Shown one piece after another: positions 39,661-51,700 of a stretch of DNA of 60,705 nt. The stretch's first letter is position 1; each line of letters opens with the position of its first letter. The stretch covers positions 1 to 60,705 of the IMG/VR virus record IMGVR_UViG_3300024999_000109. The stretch is one strand, 5' to 3'. The stretch comes from a virus. The notes beneath the pieces were generated by a model. That model was not told the DNA's origin. It worked only from the letters and a program-made list of their open reading frames with translations, and made no database searches. Made by a program: the position numbers and the translations under genes.

Positions 39661-40767
39661 ATGGGCTTCAACATGACCGGGGCAGTAGCGGGATTACTTG
39701 GCGAGTACGGCAATCAGGCTGGAAAGATGGTTGAGCGACGGCAGGAGATCGAGCAGCGCAAACTTGAACAGGCCATGGCTGACCGGAAGGAACAGGCAGC
39801 GCTCGCCAAACAAGAAGCCTTGATGAAGTACAATTATTACCGGGAAGACCAGAAGGACATCCGGGACCAGAAGCGAATCGACGCACAGGCAGCGCGTGAC
39901 GATAAACGATATGCCGCACAAAATGACATGCTCGACAAGCGTATGTCGGCGCAAGAAGCAGCGGCAGAGCGCAGACACCAGCAGTCTCTTGCAAAGGGCG
40001 GTGGATCTGATAAACCATCCGCCACAGCCGAAAAGTTGCAGATGATCGAGAACGACCCGGACCTTTCCCCGGAAGAGAAGATTGCGGCCAAGAAGGCTAT
40101 TTACGGGCTTGAAGGGAAAGGTGGAAAAGGCGGATTGACTGATTACCAGATGATGCAGGCAGACGAGAAACTTGCCGAAATCGAAGTCACCGACGATGTC
40201 TCAATGAAGCAATACAACGCCATCGCCAAATATGCCGGCCGGCCACAATTGAAGAAGGTGGAGAAAACAGCAGGCCGCAAGGGCATTCTCGGTATCGGCT
40301 CGAAAGAACCTGAGTTTGAGTATGTCGAGGACTGGGAAGGCATGGGCGAGAAGGAAGATGTTTCCGTAAAACCGGAAAGCCAGAAGGGCGAGGCGAAGGG
40401 CGAGGCGCAAGCGGCTCCGATACCAAAGGCAAACATCAAAGACACGGCGATGGAGTTGTTAAGAAAGGGCCAGAAAGGACAGGATCCCGAACCAGGCATT
40501 GCAGCACCTGTAAAGGAACCAGCAAGCACAGATATCGGCTCGGTTCTCGGAACAATCGTCAACGGTGGTGTTACTGCCGTAAAGAAGATTGCAGCAGGTG
40601 GGCAAGACCTCAAAGAGCTTGAAGGTCAATTCCTCGGTCAGTTGAAAAACGCAAGAGAGCAGGAAAAGTCTGCAATCCTGAAGGCCATTGCCGCAGTCCG
40701 CCAGGTCATGATGACAGAGACGAACCCCGAAGCCGAGCTACGGTCAAGGGCATTTGCCCCGCGTTAA
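39661..40767 (+). CDS. Internal virion protein candidate, coiled coil
   Basis: This encodes 368 residues. A short Gly-rich membrane-prone start (GAVAGLLGEYGNQAGK) precedes a very charged coiled coil (about 20-115), then compact segments and low-complexity linkers. It resembles the third, largest internal protein of podovirus ejectosomes but is shorter. Confidence 0.55.
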   Translation: MGFNMTGAVAGLLGEYGNQAGKMVERRQEIEQRKLEQAMADRKEQAALAKQEALMKYNYYREDQKDIRDQKRIDAQAARDDKRYAAQNDMLDKRMSAQEAAAERRHQQSLAKGGGSDKPSATAEKLQMIENDPDLSPEEKIAAKKAIYGLEGKGGKGGLTDYQMMQADEKLAEIEVTDDVSMKQYNAIAKYAGRPQLKKVEKTAGRKGILGIGSKEPEFEYVEDWEGMGEKEDVSVKPESQKGEAKGEAQAAPIPKANIKDTAMELLRKGQKGQDPEPGIAAPVKEPASTDIGSVLGTIVNGGVTAVKKIAAGGQDLKELEGQFLGQLKNAREQEKSAILKAIAAVRQVMMTETNPEAELRSRAFAPR

Positions 40768-41021
40768 TAACAGGTCACTGATCCACCAGTATCGGTGCAA
40801 TTCACCGTACCGTAGGGCGTGTCAACGATCTTCGTATTAACCTTGAAACTCGGAAGTGGCCGGGGTTGGTAGGCAGGCTGGTCGAAAATGATAACCTGCT
40901 GAGGTCTTTGATAGACAGGCCGTTGCAACCCAGTTCCGTAATACCCGGCATTGAAAGCGGCCATATCAGCGGCGGTGCAACCTGACAAGGACAGTGCGGC
41001 GATGACCAAAAAAGTTCTCAT
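40764..41021 (-). CDS. Small lipoprotein encoded against the structural operon
   Basis: This encodes 85 residues from the ATG with GGGGGAG. Signal with lipobox LSGC at about 13-16; the mature part is Tyr/Pro/Gln-rich and ends in a short Cys-containing segment. It is the only leftward gene in the late half, with its own promoter (41042-41070), so it could be made by a lysogen: a typical moron that may alter the envelope or block superinfection. Confidence 0.75.
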   Translation of the reverse strand: MRTFLVIAALSLSGCTAADMAAFNAGYYGTGLQRPVYQRPQQVIIFDQPAYQPRPLPSFKVNTKIVDTPYGTVNCTDTGGSVTCY

Positions 41022-41041
41022 AAACTCCCCCGTTTCTTTTA

Positions 41042-41070
41042 ACCATATCAATTTCATTGAGTTATTGCAA
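41042..41070 (-). promoter_or_regulatory. Promoter for the leftward lipoprotein gene
   Basis: Leftward TTGCAA (41065-41070), 17-bp spacer, TATGGT (41042-41047), about 20 bp before the ribosome site. The whole 41022-41193 gap is A/T-rich. Confidence 0.6.
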
Positions 41071-41193
41071 GCCCGCGAAATTCTTTTATTCAGGCCGACG
41101 AAATATCAAAAAAAACATAGCAATTCTCCCCGTTTTGTGGTGAAATATAGTAGGCGAAATTAAAGATTAACCACTAACGACAGGGGTGTCAAA

Positions 41194-41577
41194 ATGGGGT
41201 GGGACGCTTACGCAATTTACCCGGATGGCAAGGAGATAGTCTTTGACCGGAAGAAGAACAAGATCAAAGACGACAAACTTGACGCTGCATTTGCCGCAGC
41301 CAATGAGATTGTAGTTGAAAAGGTTGGTATCGTTGATGGACTGTTGCGCCAAGCAGGACTTGATTGTAGTGATTGCGCATGTCAACTGCAAGAGCACACA
41401 GGAGTTGACGCGTGGAGAGAATACCCGATGACCCCCGAAGAGGTTCGTGCCGCCGCAAGTGATCTAAGGTGGGACTGCGAGCCAGAGGACGATGAAACTT
41501 GGTGGGCTTTTTATTCTGCCAAGATGTTTATCAAAACATGCGCAGCAGAAGGTCTTGCGGTGCGATTCTCGTTCTAA
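41194..41577 (+). CDS. Hypothetical protein
   Basis: This encodes 127 residues with a CAGGGG site. GWDAYAIYPDGKEI at the N-terminus is a motif of small phage/bacterial proteins of unknown function; four Cys lie in the middle (LDCSDCACQ). It begins a group of four small genes inserted between the ejection genes and the giant gene. Confidence 0.6.
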   Translation: MGWDAYAIYPDGKEIVFDRKKNKIKDDKLDAAFAAANEIVVEKVGIVDGLLRQAGLDCSDCACQLQEHTGVDAWREYPMTPEEVRAAASDLRWDCEPEDDETWWAFYSAKMFIKTCAAEGLAVRFSF

Positions 41578-41599
41578 TTTTAAATGACAGGGGAGATAC

Positions 41600-42001
41600 A
41601 TGGGAAAAAGAAAGAAGGTAGAGAAAATCACCTACCGAACCCTAAAGGCAGAAATCCGGGCCTTGCTCGGCAGACCGGGGGTTGTGGAAGATGCTGAGGA
41701 TAGAATACTTGATTGGTTGTTGCGAAGGGAACGAGATAGACAAATTGAGCAGGAGGTAGAGAAAGCCTTCAGTCTGTCTCTACCAGACTTGGCAGAAATA
41801 GCAAAGCAGGAGCAAGCCGCAAGCAAATGGAATCTGAGCAGCGAGTTCAGTTCTCACCCTGACGCTGTTAATATAACCTATCGGATGACCAGAAAAATAC
41901 CGACCGGAATCCCGCAGAATGACGTTAAGGAAATTACACTGGCAAGGGATGATATCGCCGGGTTGATGGCATTCATGCAGTCAGTGGAACAGGGGGAATA
42001 A
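41600..42001 (+). CDS. Hypothetical protein
   Basis: This encodes 133 residues: basic N-terminus, helical middle, beta C-terminus (NITYRMTRKIPTGIP). GGGGAG site. No family is recognised. The end of the gene contains the first copy of an 18-bp repeat that forms the next ribosome site. Confidence 0.6.
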   Translation: MGKRKKVEKITYRTLKAEIRALLGRPGVVEDAEDRILDWLLRRERDRQIEQEVEKAFSLSLPDLAEIAKQEQAASKWNLSSEFSSHPDAVNITYRMTRKIPTGIPQNDVKEITLARDDIAGLMAFMQSVEQGE

Positions 42002-42007
42002 CATGAA
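41990..42007 (+). repeat. 18-bp start-site repeat, copy 1 (copy 2 at 42147-42164)
   Basis: CAGGGGGAATAACATGAA occurs identically at 42147-42164. Each copy contains the stop of one gene (TAA), a GGGGG ribosome site and the ATG of the next. Confidence 0.9.
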
Positions 42008-42158
42008 AACCTTCATAGAGATCGGAAAGCCCATTGTTCTGCTTTTTATAGCCTTTGGCATATACACAGAGGCCGGCCCAGTGACGGCGATAGCTGTTTC
42101 GGCATTGCTTATTTATCAGAGTTATTATGGGCATAAACATGGAAAGCAGGGGGAATAA
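42003..42158 (+). CDS. Two-helix small membrane protein
   Basis: This encodes 51 residues. Two hydrophobic helices (about 8-20 and 26-40) with a short loop and a His/Lys tail. It lies exactly between two copies of the 18-bp repeat, so it looks like an inserted cassette. Confidence 0.6.
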   Translation: MKTFIEIGKPIVLLFIAFGIYTEAGPVTAIAVSALLIYQSYYGHKHGKQGE

Positions 42159-42159
42159 C

Positions 42160-42363
42160 ATGAACGACAAATATCAAGAACCAAGGATAACGATAAATGG
42201 CACAGAGCTTACTGCCGGTCAATCAATGACCGTTCGGGTCGCCATCAGTTCATTCATTATCAACATGCAGTCAGATGGCCTCGGTGATGATGAACATGGC
42301 AAAATAATGACCGCCGCCTACCTTGAAAGAGCAAGAGAGGTTGAGGGGTTGCTTGTAAAATAA
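42160..42363 (+). CDS. Small phage protein
   Basis: This encodes 67 residues. ITINGTELTAGQSMTVRVAISSFIINMQ with GDDEHGKIMTAAYLERAREV is a pattern seen in small phage proteins of unknown role. The start is set by the 18-bp repeat. Confidence 0.65.
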   Translation: MNDKYQEPRITINGTELTAGQSMTVRVAISSFIINMQSDGLGDDEHGKIMTAAYLERAREVEGLLVK

Positions 42364-42397
42364 CCAAGGAATAGACATCAACCACCCAAGGTGATCA

Positions 42398-42739
42398 ATG
42401 TTTGACTTCAACGAAGTCCTAGAATCTCCCGAATACCAGAACGCCACCGATGATCTTGAATGCAAACTATGCAACGGCATACCGCAGAGATGGAGGCAAA
42501 AGCCACTAATTATTCTTTCACTTTATAGGCCATTAAGTCTGTGCGAAAACCATCTTGCCGATGTGGTCAATTCTTACGGAAATAAATTTAACAAAGATAC
42601 CAGATTGTGCGCTGACTGTGGTTGTCTTGTAGAAAAAAAAGACTGGTCAACGATGGGCCAGTTGTCTCGCGGTAGAGATATCTGTGAAAAATGTTTCACC
42701 AGTCATACTTGTATGCCAGCCATCGGCCATCATGGGTAA
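42398..42739 (+). CDS. Zinc-rich protein carrying the giant protein's N-terminus
   Basis: This encodes 113 residues. The first 17 (MFDFNEVLESPEYQNAT) copy the start of the next, giant gene; the rest is a different protein with CKLC, CADCGC and CEKCF zinc motifs. The copied part is about 84% identical in DNA with many silent changes, so the peptide itself appears to be under selection and could be a virion-packaging or assembly tag. Confidence 0.7.
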   Translation: MFDFNEVLESPEYQNATDDLECKLCNGIPQRWRQKPLIILSLYRPLSLCENHLADVVNSYGNKFNKDTRLCADCGCLVEKKDWSTMGQLSRGRDICEKCFTSHTCMPAIGHHG

Positions 42740-42765
42740 TGTCCACAAACCAGTTAGGGTGACAA

Positions 42766-45700
42766 ATGTTTGACTTTAATGAGGTCTTTGATTCGCCTGA
42801 ATACCAGAACGCCACCCCGGAAGCGCAACTTGAGGTCGAGGCGCTGCTCGCTGAAAACTTCTGGACCGAGCTAACGTCTGATCCATCATGGGTTGAAAAA
42901 ACGCCTGAAGAGCAGAAGGAATACCGGAAAGCGTTTGATCAGCGGTTCCGGCCTGGCCTTGAGGTCAGACTGAAACTTGAGGGAGATGGCCGAAGCACCT
43001 TGGACGTTGCCAAAGACACCGGCATTGCCTTAACGAAGGGTGTTGTCAATGCCGGGGCTGGCGTTGTTGGTATTGCCGATATAGCCACAGGTGGACGTGT
43101 CGGCAAGTTCATGAACGACAAGACAGGGTACGACCCGAAGGCAACCAATCAATTCCTTGATGAGAAGTATTCCGAAGAGCAGCAACTTGCCAACCAGAAT
43201 GTAGAGCAGGCCGAAGGATTTGGCGGGAAGGTAAAAGCCCTCGCTCAAAACCCAAGCGCGGCGGGGATACTCACCCTTGAATCAGTACCGTCGATGGTCG
43301 GTGGCGCCGGGATAGGCCAGGGCATAAGGAAGGTTGCTGGTGCTGGCGGGATATTGGCCGCAGGTGCTGGTGAAGGTGCGATATCTGCCGGTTCAATGGC
43401 GGAACAGATCAGACAGGAAAACCCGGATGAATTATTGACACCCGGGCAGGCGGCAATGTCTGCCGGTTCTGGTGTGCTCACCGGAGCGCTTGGTGTGGTC
43501 GGTGGCAGGCTGGCGCAAAAGATGGGTTTCACCGATATCGACAGTTATCTCGTGACGGTGGGAGATGAGGCAGTCAAGGCCACAGGCGCAAAGGGCGTGG
43601 TCAACCGGATTATAGGCGGCGGCATCACTGAAGGCGCGTTTGAGGAAATGCCGCAGTCTATGCAAGAGCAGGTATGGCAGAACGCGGCAACCGGCAAGCC
43701 TCTCATGCAGGGAGTGCCGGAAGCAGGCGGCGAGGGCGCGGTTCTTGGTGGAATTATGGGTGCTGGTGCAAATCTTCTTCCGAGCAAACCAACCCCGAAA
43801 GACATAATCGACGCCCCAGATATCGACACGGCAATAGACACCTTCACCGAGTCTGTAAAATCCATTGATACCAAGATTGCCGGGATTGACGAACGGGTGA
43901 AGGGTTCGCCGGTTGATTTTGGGATACTTTCATCGCCCGTCGATCCGATTACAGGGCAAGCAATCATACAGGGGAAAACAGATGATACTATTCGGGCGGC
44001 TGGAAATAATCTGGTACAAGAAGGGCCAGCTCAAGGAAGTGTTGGCATCGAGGGTGTGCCAGAGGGTGGCGGCGGAAGTGAACGCCAGGTCAATACAGAT
44101 GCAGGCGTCAGTAATCCGCGAACTGAGGGAGGAATTGAAAGCAGCGCGAGGCGAGATTATCAGATACAAAACGGCACCACCGCCACAGCAGGAGATGCCG
44201 GGGGAGTTTTGGGAAAAGGAAATGCGCTTGAAGTCCCCGAATACACCGAATCAGCCATAAACGACGCCCTCTACGACTTCTCCGACCAAGCCCAGGACGA
44301 GCAGGACCAGGCCGACGCCCGGAAGCGCAAGAATGACTTCGTGAACATGCGCGATGAGGATCAGGCTATCACCGAACTCAATCGCCGGAACCAGCCCGAG
44401 GTCGAACCCGACCCGCAGTTATCCGCACCAATCCAGAAAACAACGCCTCTATCCAGGATCAAAAAGGATTACGGGGTTGACGTTTATAACGAGGTCAAGG
44501 CGGCAAGAGGTAATGGTGAGGCTATATCTGTAGAGGAAGCGATAAACAGGGTCGTTAAGAAGCAGGGCGGCGATGTATTTGCCGATACACAGGGAGAACA
44601 AAATGGAGACACTCGACCAAACGATAGCGCGGTTGTTCGGAGAAGCGAAGAAAGCGGAGCAGCAGCGGGATTGGGAAATACAGAGGGAGGTGCTGATCAA
44701 GAGGCAGGAATACGCGGCGGCACTGCGGAAGTACAGCCAGTTGAAGCAGGGCCACAAAATCCCCCCCAAATCCCCCAATCAGCCCAATATCTAGGCAAAT
44801 CACTCGGCGAGCATCTTTACAAGGATACTGACGGGACGTTGTATCGGAGTGAGGAGGCACCTGCTGAGAAAGCTGCCGTTGCGCCTCAGCAAATAGAGAC
44901 AAGCCAGGTTGTGTCTCAAAATAGCGAAGATATGAGTCGCAAAATCACCTCTGCGGCGAAAGATGAACAAAACTTCTCCAAAAAGAGAAAGTTCTCTGCG
45001 GCAGGCGGCCCAGACGTGGAATCGCTCTCCGAGAAGGGGAAGAGTAATGCGGCAAGTATCGCCATGGAGTGGCAAGGATACGACCCGACCCACTCAGACC
45101 GACTGCTGGCGCTTGAGTCATTTTCATCTTCTGTTGGCGATGGGTTTGTCCCAACCATAGGAAAAGATCAGGGCCTTACCAATAAGCAATCTGCTAGTTT
45201 GCTGGCTATAACTGGGGTGATTTCTGACAAGAAGATTTCTGACAAAATAATGTCACTCGTCTATGCCGGGGAGATCGATGAAGCCAATAAGCTCAGAAAA
45301 GAGCATTCTATCATTTATGACGCTAGGGGTGATGGGGATTTTTCCCCAAAATATACCATAGGCGATAAAGGCAGGAAGTTGATTCAATCGCTTCAATCTG
45401 TTGAGGCGGAAATATCCGCAGCAAGAAGAAGACCGCAAGAACTGAACAACACCCCCTCAGCCTCTGTCCCGGACACGCGCACCGAGGGGGTTACTTCTAT
45501 ACCTGCGACGGCAGACACCTACGAAGAATCCCAAGCCAACCTAGAATCAGTCCGCCCCTCAATCCAATCCGGCAAGGATATCAAAACCGCCCCAAATGTC
45601 GTCTTGATGAACGTCAGGACGAAGAAAGGCGAGAACCCGACCAAGATATCAGCCCCGCACAATGGCACCGAGGAAGACGCGTTACGGGTCGCCAAGGCAC

Positions 45701-48700
45701 TGCGGCTGTACGCAGCCGAGGAATACGATGCCTCCATGCAGCAATCGGAGACATTCGGGACTGATGATAAAGGTTCGCCTCAATACGCTTTCACTCAGGG
45801 GCAGGGGGTTACTGAGGTTGTTCGGCTGGATGATTCAGGGAAGTCCGCCCCAAGTGACAAATCCGCCACTCCAATCAAGCAAGCGTGGCAGATGAACAGG
45901 GCCGAGTTTCGGGAATCGGTTAATACTCCGAAGGTTGCGGCGATCAAGAAAGCAATCTCAGCAGGGCAGCGGATAAGCGTCAACACGCAGTTGAAGTCAA
46001 TCCCCCTCTCAAAGCCCGATCATATCCGCATTGCAAAAGATGGCGGCGTGGCGGTCCCTCAAGGCGCAAAGTGGGTATCTCTGGCTGACGATCAAGTCGA
46101 TTTACTTGCTACTCAGGCTGGAATGGAAGTGCCAGGGTTCAACGAGAAGACATACCACAGAGAAGAAGTTAAGAAAGCCAGGGAAGAGGGAAAACCCGTT
46201 CCTGAAGAGGTTCTTAGCGAATACCCCGACCTCTTTGAAACAGAGGAAGATAATATCATCACCGGCGCAACCGGCACAGCAGAAACCGAGAGTGGCAGGG
46301 AGATATCATTTCAGTGGGTGATAGCAGAGAGTGATGATGTTATCGCCAGCAACGACAAGGATACGATGGAGGTCAACCCGGACTATCCGGCAGAACTCCA
46401 ACCGAGAAACCGCGAGAACGCAGCATACAAACTCCAGGTTGCCAAGATATCAAATAACCTCAAGCCTGCCCGATTAGGATCGAGCCAGATGGTCGGAGAT
46501 GGTGCTCCTATCGTCGGACCTGACATGGCGGTTGAGAGCGGCAACGGTCGAACCATCGCCATCAAGCAGGCATACGGCAGCGGCAAGGCCAATGGGTACA
46601 AAGAATGGATTGCGAAACACGCTGAAGAATTTGGCCTGACCAGTGATCAAGTCAACGGCATGGCCTCGCCTATCCTGGTGCGTGTTCGCCAGACGGAAAT
46701 GACCACCAAGGAACGGGTTGCCTTTGCATCCGAGGCCAATGAGTCGGCGGTAACGGCAATGAGTGCGGTTGAGCAGGCCAGTGTCGATGCGAGAAAACTT
46801 GAATCCCTGGATGACTTCTACCCCTCAGAATCAGGCGAATTTGACAATGCTAGCAATCGGGGTTTTATCAAGCGGTTCATCTCTGCCATCATTGCAGCTT
46901 CAGAGCAGAACGGCATGTACACGGCGGACGGGTCCGCTCTGTCCCAAGAAGGCAAGACGAGAATCCGCAACGCGGTATTCGCCAAGGCATACGGCGCCGA
47001 TGCAAAGGTATTGTCAAGGGTGGTTGAATCGACCGACAACAATATCCGAAACATCACCAATGGAATGTTGATTGCCGCGCCGAAGATAGCCAAAATGAAA
47101 ATGGACATCGCCGCCGGCAAGCTCTATGCTTTAGATAACTCTGAAGAGATCGCCAGGGCCGTTGAAGACCTCGCCTCAATCCTGGCAGAAGGCAAGACGG
47201 TTGATAATGAATTGGCGCAGCTCGGGCTGTTTGGAGATAATCGGACAGAAGCACACAAGGCATTGCTCCGTTTCCTGGAAGAGAACAAGCGGAGCGGCAA
47301 GAAGATTGCTCTTTTTCTGACCGAGTACGTAGGAAATGTCTATGCTGCCGGCAATCCGAAACAGATGGGCATGTTTGGCGAGAAGAGAGCGGCAACCATT
47401 CAGGAAGTCATAGCGAAAGCCGTTTCGACGGTGGAGGAAAGCAAAAATGTCGGAAAACAAGCAGAAATACCCTGGAATACAGGCACTGAACGAAGCGACA
47501 AAAGACCCGCTGATATCCAGGATAATGATGGACTCGATACGAGCAGCGGAGAAGGGCGAGCCAAGAAAGGTCAAGAATCCGCTCAGGCCGGGGTTGCGCC
47601 GGAAGAAGTAGGGAAGCCCGGACCACTCCCGGAATATGCCAAGAAGGCCGGGATAGCAACATGGAAGCAGGCGCAGAGAAAAGGCGTGGCCTCGCTTATC
47701 TCTCAAGCCAAGGGCTACGCCGACGAGATAGTCAAGCACAACGTCACCATGACACGCGGCAATCCCGAATCGGTAGCCAATAAGATAGCCGAAGAGATAA
47801 TCCAGCGTACCGTCATCTCTGGCGGCCTTGATTCAACACTTCAAGGCCTCGCTGTTCAATATTGGCAGAAGGCGAAAAGCAACGGCAGCGACCCCTCAGG
47901 TGATCAGCATTATACCGCCATTGCTCGGGGGATTGAGGCACTTCGGGCCAGGCTGAAGAATTTAGGGAAGACCAAAGAGGTGGGCTCCTTAAATAGCGGC
48001 AGCATCCTTGACATTTCCCAGGGAAAAGCTGAGAATAAAGTTGAAGGCGCGGTATTCACAACCCAAGGAGAAGGAGAAGAAAATGTACTGCGGCAAACTC
48101 CCGGAATATCCATCTTCATCAATTCTTCAGCCCAAACCAGGGCAGAAAGTCTCCTTGCATCCGTCACTCACGACAGGGTCGGGGAGTTTAGAACAAAGAC
48201 CAAGCGGATCAGGACGGCAAAAGAAGTCGCTGAAGTCGTCGGCCCAAGAATTGCTGGCGAAGCTCAAGAGAATATTTTCGTCGTAGCGACAACCGAAGAC
48301 GGTTCACCCCTGGCAATCCTGCAGCACTCCTACGGAAAGAAATCATCCGCAGTTCTTGAATATGACTCAGTCATAGGCTTTGTCCACAACACAGAAGGGG
48401 CGGAACGGTTCTGGGTAATCCACAATCATCCGGTCAAAAACCCGAAACTATCAGACGCAGATAAAAGTGTCTCCAATGCGCTGTTCTCTCTAACCAGCGG
48501 CACCGGGATAGAGTTCAACGGACTGATGGCGATAGACGTTGAGGGGAATTATGAATATTCCTTTTCCGGGGACGACAATCAAACACCTTCAGGATACTAC
48601 CTTTTTGATAAAGATATCCCGCTCGTAAGGAGAGTTTTAAGCAAGTACGATACTGAAAATATTGTCAATGGCGACAATGCTGATATTGCCGTCCCTGAAA

Positions 48701-51700
48701 TGCTTGAGCCGTTTGGGAATACAAACGGCGTATTGATGTTTGACAACCAGGGCGGACCGCTTGGGTTCGTATCCTTATCGGAAGACGAAACACTCCAGTT
48801 GCGCAGTGGGCGCAAAGGCACAGGGGCATCGAAGATTCTTTCGGCCATTGAAGCATCCAATGCGACGTTCTACGCTGTTTCAACACACTCCCCAGCAAAT
48901 ACCCTCGCAAACGGCAATATTACATCATTCTTGACCCTGCATGGCGGGAATGTATTCAGGAACTACCGCGACGGTCAGAAAATTCCTTTGACCTCTGGTG
49001 ATATTGGATCTGGATCGACGTTCTTCTCCCGTGAGGCAGGGGGAGTATTCACCCAAGCCGAAGTAGAGAAAGAGCTATCCGCCCACCTTGGCGCCAATGG
49101 CATGCAGAACCTTCTCGCCACCGGCACCGTCCGCATTCTCAACACCCAGGACCAGGCCCGGAAGATCATTGACCGGCTGAAGACACGCAACGTCAAGCAC
49201 TCCATCCGCTATTCCAAGAACGGGGCTATTCAGGGATTCACCACCGCCAGCAAGGTCTATCTGGTCCGGGATGGCATAGCCAAGGGCAAATCCTTCGCGG
49301 TCCTGAAGCATGAGCTTGGTGCCCATCTCGGCCAGGCCACCTTGAATAATGCCGAATTTCAGGCGCTCCTGAAGTCAATCGAAGCCCGCAAGGATGAGCA
49401 GAGCAAGACCGGCGACGCCATCCGCGCGGCGATGGCGAGAGTGCCGAAATCCACAAACCCCGAACATTACTGGGAAGAGGTATTGGCCTACGCGGTTGAG
49501 CAATCCCCGGAAGTCGGCATAGGCCGCAGGTTCATCGCCTTAATCAAACGGATGCTCGTCAAGCTCGGCATCTCTCCGAAGATATTTACGGCGGCTGATC
49601 TGGCGGCATTGGCTGAGGCTGCTGTGAGAAGAGAAACAAGGTCGGTAGAAAATGAGAAACAGAGAGATACGAAAAGAACAGCAGAGAAAACAAATTCCGG
49701 CAATTCACGGTTATTGCGTGCATCCATATCTCCAGATGGTGAGGCGGGGAGAGATAACGCCAGAGGAATGCGGCGAGATGTTGAAGGAATTGAGGGAGTG
49801 GCACCGGAAGAAGTACGGGGTCTGAGCGATGACGAGCCTATGTTCTCCGTGCAGGCAGCCGAAGCCTACGACACCGACATGCAGGAGTCGGCGGAAGAAG
49901 AACCCAACGCCCCTATCATAGCCGACGCAGCAGGCACATTCAGCACCGGGACATACGATGATCCTGCCATGATAGCGCAGATCAAACCAGGCGTACAGGT
50001 TGAGCTTATCCGCGAGCCGGAGAACGAAGCCGACTCCGATGCAATTAGAATCGAACTGAACGGCAAGAAAGTGGGCTACGTCTCCAAGATAAAATCACCG
50101 CAACTCACCGACCTCATGGACGACAGGGTGGACCTGACTGCGAAAATCCGCACCGTAGCGAACCCCGAAAGGCCCGTATTCACCATCGAGATTGCCAAGC
50201 CCGAAGGCATGACCGATATGCAAGAGCGAAGCTGGGCGGATGCAAGGGATATCATCGGCAGGCACAAGGACGGATGGTCATTCAAGCGCATTGCCGAGAA
50301 AGCAGAGGTGGACCCGGAAGAAGACTACACCGACGACATTGAAGCAGCGGCAAGAGAAGTATTGGAAAAATCCAAGCCTGAAAAAAACTGGGTGAAAAAG
50401 ATTGTCAAGTTTGTCTCTGGATTGAAACATGACAAACTGAACCACCTGTTCAGCGTGTTGACTTTGCAGCAGTTGGACGACATCTACGGTAGAGACTTTA
50501 CCCCTGTCAAGGATTTCCGAAAGGCGGCAAAGGGTATCTCCGCGATGACCAACGAACTTTTACAGGAAGCCGACCGCCTCCACCAGAAATGGTCAAGCCT
50601 GAATCCGAAGGTAGCGGCGGACATGGCGGATGTCATGTTTAAAGCAACTACTCTCGGGTTCGACCCGGACGTAGACACCGATATCCAGACTCTCAAGGAT
50701 ACCCTGGAAGAGAAAAGGGTTGCATTAAAGGCAGCACGGCAGGCCAAACTTACGGGCGAGCAGAAAGCAAAGATTGTCCGCAAACTCATTAAGGAAGTCG
50801 GAGCGGCAAAGAAGGATCTGGCAGGTGCTGAAGACCTTATCCCGGCATTCAACGCATTGCCTGAAGAAGCAAAGGAAGTATATCGTGAGGTGCGAAAGAT
50901 TTATCAGGACCGCTTTGGTCTCCTGCAAGAAGTCCTCATTGAGCAGATTGAGAAAAGCGGAATCGGCAAGGGCAAGAGATCAACCATCGCCGCTTTGAAA
51001 CTGGAATTTGACAAGCAGATGAAGTCCGGGCCATACTTCCCCCTTTCCCGGTTTGGTGATCATATCGTCATTGCCAAGAAACTTGACAGCGAGGGCAATG
51101 AAGTGGACCGCATGGTCAAGGCCTTTGAACGGTTCGCCAACGCAGAGGAATTTTCCGTCGGCATGAGGGCGAAAGGCTTTGATGTAACCCTGCGGCGAGC
51201 GAAAGACTACAAGCCAGGGCAGCAACCTCCGCACGAATTTGCCAGCGAGGTTTTGAAGATCGTCAACTCTGCGGACATGGATTCACAGGAGCGCAGGCAG
51301 ATCATGGACGAGATCAACCAAGCCATGATCAAGGTTCTCCCCGACCTTTCCTACCGGAAGCATTTTGCCCACAGAAAAGGCGTGAAGGGGTACAGCCAGG
51401 ACGCACAGCGGGCCTTTGCTTCCCATATGCTCCACTCGGCGAAACACATTGCAAAGGTCAAATACGGCACCGACCTGAATACCGCAATCAAAGCGATGGA
51501 GAATAGCAAGTTTGCCCATGACGAGAAGTCGGCGGCGGTCGAGGGCGCACTGAGGAACGAACTGGTGAAGCGGTTTGAGTTTATCATGAACGCCAATGTG
51601 CATCCGGCAGCACAGATATTGACAAGTCTTGGGTTCGCCTGGAACATCGGGCCGTCTTTGGCATCTGCTGTGGTCAACCTCACGCAGACCCCGCTTGTCG

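Noticed and set aside
44963-45160. Another +1 frame ORF in the giant gene
   Set aside because: Here the giant frame is well structured and the +1 frame is Arg/Trp/Ser-rich shadow without a good ribosome site.
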